From contig CBFIHE010000003.1 of the NCBI GenBank assembly GCA_965662345.1, positions 1 to 64,000 on the forward strand: DNA of 64,000 nucleotides, written 5' to 3'. The translations under genes were made by a program, and so were the position numbers. Origin of the DNA: UBA6049 sp965662345 (GTDB lineage: Bacteria > Bacteroidota > Bacteroidia > Flavobacteriales_G > Salibacteraceae). The notes below the pieces were generated by a model. The model had not been told where the DNA came from and did no database searches. It worked only from the letters and a program-made list of their open reading frames with translations. Positions 59,893 to 64,000 of this stretch are shown in pieces (the stretch's first letter is position 1; each line of letters opens with the position of its first letter).

Positions 59893-59927
59893 AAAAAAAC
59901 CCTTTGCGTTCAGCAAAGGGTTTTTTT
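59893..59927 (+). terminator. Strong terminator ending the carotenoid/pterin operon
   Basis: AACCCTTTGC pairs with GCAAAGGGTT around a GTTCA loop, with A and T tracts extending both sides of the stem. The T run TTTTTTT follows. It separates the operon from the next gene cluster. Confidence 0.9.
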
Positions 59928-59955
59928 ATGACTATTTCCGACACACCGCATTGAT

Positions 59956-59963
59956 TACCTTTG
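59956..59963 (+). promoter_or_regulatory. -7 box of the HAD-map-queD-lpxH cluster, near-leaderless
   Basis: TACCTTTG matches TAnnTTTG exactly and ends five bases before the ATG at 59969. This fits transcription starting at or next to the start codon. Confidence 0.55.
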
Positions 59964-59968
59964 CGTCC

Positions 59969-60394
59969 ATGTTCGAGAAACAATTAACCATAGCTGTAGA
60001 TTTTGACGGAACAATCGTGGACGATGCCTATCCACGCATTGGTAAGCCAAAGATTTTTGCGTTTGAGACGTTGAAAATGCTCGAAAGTAGAAACCACAGA
60101 TTAATTCTTTGGACATATCGTCATGGTGCTCGATTGCAAGAGGCGGTAGACTTCTGCAAAGAGCACGGTATAGAGTTTTATGCGGTGAATAAGAGCTATC
60201 CAGAAGAGGTTTTTGACGAGATAGAATCTAGCCGCAAGATTAATGCAGACTTGTTCATAGATGACAGAAATATTGGTGGTTTTCTAGGTTGGGGTGAGAT
60301 CTACCAGCTTATTGAGGGCAATAAAGAGGCACTGATAAATGAACATAAGAGCAGGTCAAAGCGTGGCATCTTCAGCCTATTCAACAAAAAATAA
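59969..60394 (+). CDS. HAD-family hydrolase (BT0820-like)
   Basis: From the ATG at 59969 the product is 141 residues. It has the HAD motif I IAVDFDGTIVDD with both aspartates, LILWTYRHG for motif II and DLFIDDRNIGGF for the later acidic motif. There is only a small cap, so substrates are probably small phosphomolecules. It resembles the short Bacteroides HAD proteins of the BT0820 type. The open frame from 59951 (TTG) includes the promoter box and is rejected. The stop overlaps the map start by one base. Confidence 0.85.
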   Translation: MFEKQLTIAVDFDGTIVDDAYPRIGKPKIFAFETLKMLESRNHRLILWTYRHGARLQEAVDFCKEHGIEFYAVNKSYPEEVFDEIESSRKINADLFIDDRNIGGFLGWGEIYQLIEGNKEALINEHKSRSKRGIFSLFNKK

Positions 60395-61176
60395 TGATTA
60401 CACTTAAGACTCCCGAAGAAATAGAATTAATGCGTGAAGCCGCCTTGGTGGTATCTCGTACCCTCGGTTTAATGGCTGAGCTTATTGAACCTGGAGTAAC
60501 GCCTAAGTATTTAGACGAACGAGCAGAAGAATACATTAGAGACCAGGGCGCAGAACCAGGTTTTAAAGGCTTATACGGTTGCCCTAGCACCATCCTAACT
60601 TCAGTGAATGAAGTTGTAGTTCATGGCTTGCCAGATGACAGACCTTTACAAGACGGTGATATTATTTCCGTTGATTGTGGGTCTATCTTACACGGGTTTT
60701 ACGGAGATCATGCATACACCTTTGAGGTAGGTGAAGTAGAACCAAAGACCAAGAAATTGTTGGAAGTAACCTTGGAGTGTTTATACAAGGGGATTAAAGC
60801 ATTTCAACGCGGTAATCGTGTGGGCGATATTGGCTTTGCGGTGCAGCTTCATGCAGAGCGACATGGTTATGGCGTGGTGCGAGAACTGGTAGGACATGGC
60901 TTGGGTAGAAAACTACATGAAGAGCCGCAAGTTCCTAATTATGGCAGGCAGGGAAGAGGTAGCAAGCTAGAGAACGGAATGGTTCTAGCCATTGAGCCCA
61001 TGATTAATATAGGTACGCATCGCGTAAAGCAGTTAGATGATGGCTGGAGCGTTGTTACCCAAGATGGAAAACCATCTGCCCATTTTGAGCACGATGTGGC
61101 CATGATAAGTGGTAGACCTGAAATCTTAAGTACATTTAAATACGTTGAAGAGGCGTTAGCCAAAAAGGCAAAGTAG
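60394..61176 (+). CDS. map: Methionine aminopeptidase type I
   Basis: Map removes the initiator methionine from nascent proteins. The 260-residue protein holds the five metal ligands: Asp in IISVDCGSILHGF, Asp in YGDHAYTF, His in LVGHGLGRKLHEEP, Glu in VLAIEPMINIGT and Glu in AHFEHDVAMI. It is in a tight plus-strand cluster (HAD, map, queD, lpxH) with one or two bases between genes. Confidence 0.97.
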   Translation: MITLKTPEEIELMREAALVVSRTLGLMAELIEPGVTPKYLDERAEEYIRDQGAEPGFKGLYGCPSTILTSVNEVVVHGLPDDRPLQDGDIISVDCGSILHGFYGDHAYTFEVGEVEPKTKKLLEVTLECLYKGIKAFQRGNRVGDIGFAVQLHAERHGYGVVRELVGHGLGRKLHEEPQVPNYGRQGRGSKLENGMVLAIEPMINIGTHRVKQLDDGWSVVTQDGKPSAHFEHDVAMISGRPEILSTFKYVEEALAKKAK

Positions 61177-61177
61177 T

Positions 61178-61627
61178 ATGGCAAGAGTTCGCGTAACCAA
61201 GCAGTTTGATTTCGAAATGGCACATGCTTTAGATTGCCATGATGGTAAATGCCACAACATTCACGGCCACACTTATCAACTGGCAGTAACTTTTATAGGT
61301 GAACCAGAAGATGCTATGGCAACTCCTAAAGATGGAATGGTGATAGACTTTTCTGACCTTAAAAGAATAGTGAAAAACAATGTGGTTGATGTGTATGACC
61401 ACGCACTGGTATTGCGCGATAATTCACGCTTCTTGGGGGTGCTTGATCATCAAATAAACGAGAGACTCATTTTAAAGCCCTATCAACCTACATGTGAAAA
61501 CATGCTCATTGATTTTGTAGATATCATACAAGATAATTTGAAAGGTTTTCCAGGAGTAGAATTGCATAGCGTGTTGTTAAGAGAAACACTAACGAGCTAT
61601 GCAGAGTGGTTTGCAACAGATAATTGA
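61178..61627 (+). CDS. queD: 6-carboxy-5,6,7,8-tetrahydropterin synthase
   Basis: QueD makes 6-carboxy-tetrahydropterin, the first committed step to preQ0 and queuosine. The 149-residue protein has His16 (FEMAHALDC), the catalytic Cys25 in HDGKCHNIHGHTY and the zinc His29 and His31. The Lys-Cys-His-Asn-Ile-His-Gly-His form is QueD-like and clearly different from the PTPS at 58795. No other queuosine gene (queC, queE) is adjacent. Its stop overlaps the lpxH start (TGATG). Confidence 0.9.
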   Translation: MARVRVTKQFDFEMAHALDCHDGKCHNIHGHTYQLAVTFIGEPEDAMATPKDGMVIDFSDLKRIVKNNVVDVYDHALVLRDNSRFLGVLDHQINERLILKPYQPTCENMLIDFVDIIQDNLKGFPGVELHSVLLRETLTSYAEWFATDN

Positions 61628-62388
61628 TGAATATCCCAGCAGGAAAAAAACTCTACTTTGCTTCCGATCAGCACTTGGGAGTTCCTTCACACGAGGCAAG
61701 TCTTAAACGTGAAAGGCATTTTATTAAGTGGTTGGATATAGCCAAAGCCGATGCTGCAGCTATTTATTTACTAGGTGATTTATTCGACTTCTGGTTTGAG
61801 TATAAAACAGCTGTTCCCAAGGGATATATTCGGGTATTGGGTAAGTTGGCAGAAATTACGGATTCTGGTATTCCTGTATACCTTTTCACTGGTAATCATG
61901 ACATGTGGATGTTTGATTACCTACCCAATGAAATAGGGGTAGAGATAATAAGAGATCCCATAGAACGTGAATACAACGGTAAGCAGTTCTTTATTGGTCA
62001 TGGAGATGGCTTAGGCCCGGGAGATTATGGGTATAAATTCATTAAGAAAGTATTTAGAAACAAGTTTTGCCAATGGGCTTTTGCCAGGCTGCACCCCAAT
62101 TTTGGTATTGGCTTAGCGAACTTCTTCTCAGGAAAAAGTAGGTTGGCCAACTCAGGCAGTGATAAAGAGTATCTGGGCGAAGAGAATGAGTGGTTGGCGG
62201 TTTATGCCAAAGAACAACTCCAGCATAAACATTTTGATTTCTTTTTATTCGGTCACCGTCACTTACCTTTAGACTTGCAAGTGGGTGAGAAAAGTAGATA
62301 CATAAACTTGGGTGAATGGGTATCAGATTTTACGTATGCCGTTTTTGATGGAGAAAACCTGAGCCTAAAAGAATTTGGAAAGCCTTAG
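61627..62388 (+). CDS. lpxH: UDP-2,3-diacylglucosamine diphosphatase (LpxH family)
   Basis: LpxH cleaves UDP-2,3-diacylglucosamine to lipid X in lipid A synthesis. The 253-residue metallophosphoesterase has FASDQHLGVPSHE, LLGDLFDFWFEY, FTGNHDMW, GHGDGLGPGDYGY and LFGHRHLPLDLQ; the FDFWFEY stretch is typical for LpxH of Bacteroidota. The ATG at 61627 shares bases with the queD stop. Its stop codon overlaps that of the convergent histidine kinase gene. Confidence 0.92.
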   Translation: MNIPAGKKLYFASDQHLGVPSHEASLKRERHFIKWLDIAKADAAAIYLLGDLFDFWFEYKTAVPKGYIRVLGKLAEITDSGIPVYLFTGNHDMWMFDYLPNEIGVEIIRDPIEREYNGKQFFIGHGDGLGPGDYGYKFIKKVFRNKFCQWAFARLHPNFGIGLANFFSGKSRLANSGSDKEYLGEENEWLAVYAKEQLQHKHFDFFLFGHRHLPLDLQVGEKSRYINLGEWVSDFTYAVFDGENLSLKEFGKP

Positions 62389-63551
62389 TTATTTGGAAAG
62401 AACAAGGTGAACATGGTTCCATTGCCAATTACGCTGTCTATTTCCACTTTACCTCCATGTCGCTCTATTAAAGATAGCACTAGGCTTAAACCAAGCCCAG
62501 TCCCAATTTCGTCATGTGAGCCCTTTGTTACTGTAACGTTTTCAGAACGAATAGCCTCTATTTGTTCTTTTGACATACCCATTCCATGGTCTTTTACAGA
62601 AAGCAATATCCAGTCTGAAGCCTGCTCTCCATGAATCTCAATGATTGACCCTTTATCAGAGAACTTAATGGCATTGGTCATGAGGTTCCGTAGCATGGTA
62701 TTGAGCATATCTGTATCTGCAACAAGACTAAGCTTTGGGTCTATTACCGTTTTAACCGTAATGTTTTTATGCTCGATTGAATGTTTGTATAGGTTCACGA
62801 TGTCTGAAACTACCTCGCCCAGGATGTTTTTGCTTGGGAAGTACCCGCTCAAGCCATTATTGTTTCTTGCCCAGTTGAATAGACTCTCTATGAGCTCATA
62901 AAGCGAGCGGAGTGAATCCTGCACTTGATTGACAAGGTAATCTCTGGTTTCGGGGTCGCTTTCTTTGGCCATACCCAACGCCTGTTCTGCAGTGCCAATG
63001 AGGCCTCTCACATCATGAGAGATTAAGGCAATGAGTCGTTTATTACCTTCATTCAAGCTGAGTAATTGCTCGTTTTGAGTATGTAGAAGCGCCTTTTGAC
63101 GTTTCAGGTTGGTCTGATTGCGGTAAACTAGAGTGAGCGCTACAACGGCCAATAAAAAAAGTGATCCAGCCAACACATTAATGGTGTTTCCGCGAGATAT
63201 GCTTAAATCTTTAAGTTCATTCTGCTCAGATAAGAATTTGTTTTCTTGTTCTTTGGCAATTAGGTCATATTCAGTTCTAAGTATGGCAAGTCTCTCGTCT
63301 TGAGCAAAAAGTCTAGCGCTATCCTTATAATTCAACGCTAAAGAGGAATAGTTAACTGCCGCATCGTAGTTTTTATTATGTGCAGAGATAGCAGTAAGAC
63401 ACTTATATAGGTTTACAAGGCCTCCAAAATCGCGTTGTTCAAGAGCATACTCAAGCGACTGGTTGCAAATAGCATTAGCTTCTTTAAACTTACCCAATTC
63501 AACCAAGCAGTTTGCATAATGGCCTGCAGAGCCAACTTTAGCGTCAACCAT
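62385..63551 (-). CDS. Sensor histidine kinase, C-terminal part of a frameshifted TPR kinase
   Basis: This piece holds the end of a TPR region (LGKFKEANAICNQSLEYAL, NYDAAVNYSSLALNY). A coiled coil, one membrane helix (VLAGSLFLLAVVALTLV), and a kinase core follow: H box LIALISHDVRGLIG, N box LRNLMTNAIKFSD, G1 KDHGMGMS and G2 GTGLGLSLVLSLI. It lacks a receiver. The reading frame actually continues upstream to about 63650, where it meets a stop while the neighbouring frame carries the N-terminal TPRs, so the two pieces are one gene with a single-base shift. Confidence 0.85.
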   Translation of the reverse strand: MVDAKVGSAGHYANCLVELGKFKEANAICNQSLEYALEQRDFGGLVNLYKCLTAISAHNKNYDAAVNYSSLALNYKDSARLFAQDERLAILRTEYDLIAKEQENKFLSEQNELKDLSISRGNTINVLAGSLFLLAVVALTLVYRNQTNLKRQKALLHTQNEQLLSLNEGNKRLIALISHDVRGLIGTAEQALGMAKESDPETRDYLVNQVQDSLRSLYELIESLFNWARNNNGLSGYFPSKNILGEVVSDIVNLYKHSIEHKNITVKTVIDPKLSLVADTDMLNTMLRNLMTNAIKFSDKGSIIEIHGEQASDWILLSVKDHGMGMSKEQIEAIRSENVTVTKGSHDEIGTGLGLSLVLSLIERHGGKVEIDSVIGNGTMFTLFFPNN

Positions 63552-63618
63552 GTAAAGTGTATCAAAAGCTTCATAAGCCCTTTTTAGATAAGGGTAGGCT
63601 TCTTTAAAGCGTTTTAGT

Positions 63619-64000
63619 TCACTCAGATTGTTTCCTCTTGTGTTGTTGCTTATCTACATATTTATCTGCGCTGTCTAATAGAATGATCGAGGTATCTATT
63701 TGATGTAGATCACTGTAGATATTGGCAAGATTTGCAAAGGCGTACGTTTTTAGCAATCTCTTTGTATACTCATCCTCAATTTGCTTTACCATTGTGAGAA
63801 CATCATTGAACTGATATTTTGCATCATCGTACAACTTCGATTCAAACAAGGCTACACCAAGGTTAATAGCAGCGGAAGCTTTGTCTTCATAAGATTCTAG
63901 AGAATCAGCTAAAGAGATAGCTTCTTTAAGTGTTGCTAGCTCGCCTATCCTATCTCTGAGCGTATTATGCACAACAGATTTCCTACTGTACATTCCAGGT
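63619..64000 (-). CDS. N-terminal TPR part of the same histidine kinase (partial, frameshifted)
   Basis: The fragment continues past the right edge of the window (two codons precede the Met at 63993 in frame). It contains TPR-like helices (ELATLKEAISLADSLE, AAINLGVALFESKLYDDAKY, AFANLANIYSDLHQIDTS). It stops at 63619 after reading QQHKRKQSE, which is the wrong-frame translation of NNTRGNNLSELKRF in the kinase piece. The shift lies near 63645-63655. An assembly error or a real disruption are both possible. Confidence 0.75.
   Translation of the reverse strand, partial: PGMYSRKSVVHNTLRDRIGELATLKEAISLADSLESYEDKASAAINLGVALFESKLYDDAKYQFNDVLTMVKQIEDEYTKRLLKTYAFANLANIYSDLHQIDTSIILLDSADKYVDKQQHKRKQSE

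Overview
The window comes from a member of the Bacteroidota, most likely a marine-type Flavobacteriia/Cryomorphaceae relative. The evidence is: several secreted proteins ending in type IX secretion (T9SS) sorting domains with the 'PNPA..' signature; many -7 boxes of the Bacteroidota form TAnnTTTG or TAnnTTCG placed a few bases before start codons; almost no Shine-Dalgarno sequences; and family choices such as the ligase-associated helicase/PdeM pair, PIN-PhoH, DUF6495-like and OMP_b-brl proteins. It is a draft assembly: 315 Ns interrupt one gene (6727-7041) and two other genes carry frameshifts. No tRNA, rRNA, CRISPR array, insertion sequence or prophage was found.

Layout. 1-10.5 kb: end of a T9SS-exported hydrolase, then housekeeping genes (cvpA, peptidyl-prolyl isomerase, pheS, hemB, lgt, a FAD oxidoreductase, bcp, aldehyde dehydrogenase, a TetR regulator). 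10.45-10.94 kb: the only long stretch without a conventional gene. It holds a minus-strand 23-codon ORF with a very strong Shine-Dalgarno, several hairpins, an intrinsic terminator, and a divergent promoter shared with phoH. 10.9-19.4 kb: phoH, an exported SGNH hydrolase, lipoproteins, an orphan MoxR ATPase, a marR-MFS pair and a decayed LamG-like surface-protein gene. 19.6-28.6 kb: polA, two envelope proteins and two tandem M43 metalloproteases with T9SS tails. 28.6-32.4 kb: a minus-strand operon (flippase-like membrane protein, cystathionine gamma-synthase family enzyme, KtrA/TrkA, sepiapterin-reductase-like SDR). 32.4-38.1 kb: an AsmA-like protein, an ArsC-like protein, the DNA-repair helicase plus PdeM, and a YefM-YoeB toxin-antitoxin pair. 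38.1-43.8 kb: RidA, a sodium/solute symporter, an unannotated 44-aa membrane protein, a PIG-L deacetylase and an outer-membrane protein. 43.8-54.1 kb: two cryptochrome/photolyase genes, a DUF2256 zinc-ribbon miniprotein, outer-membrane proteins, gpsA, a PagL-like lipid A deacylase and uvrC. 54.2-59.9 kb: a MerR/B12-domain regulator followed by a six-gene carotenoid/pterin operon (ECF sigma, crtI, crtB, idi, PTPS, folE) ending in a strong terminator. 59.9-64 kb: HAD phosphatase, map, queD, lpxH and a convergent TPR histidine kinase broken by a frameshift and the window end.

How the parts fit. The region from 43.8 to 59.9 kb reads as a light- and UV-response neighbourhood: two photolyase-family flavoproteins, UvrC, a regulator with the W-x9-EH and ExHxxG residues of coenzyme-B12 photoreceptors (CarH/LitR type), and a carotenoid operon led by its own ECF sigma factor. 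The same operon encodes GTP cyclohydrolase I and a 6-pyruvoyl-tetrahydropterin synthase with the BH4-type motif. With the sepiapterin-reductase-like SDR at 28.6 kb, the window holds candidates for all three tetrahydrobiopterin steps. Three very small genes (23, 44 and 45 codons) were found by eye in addition to the longer genes.
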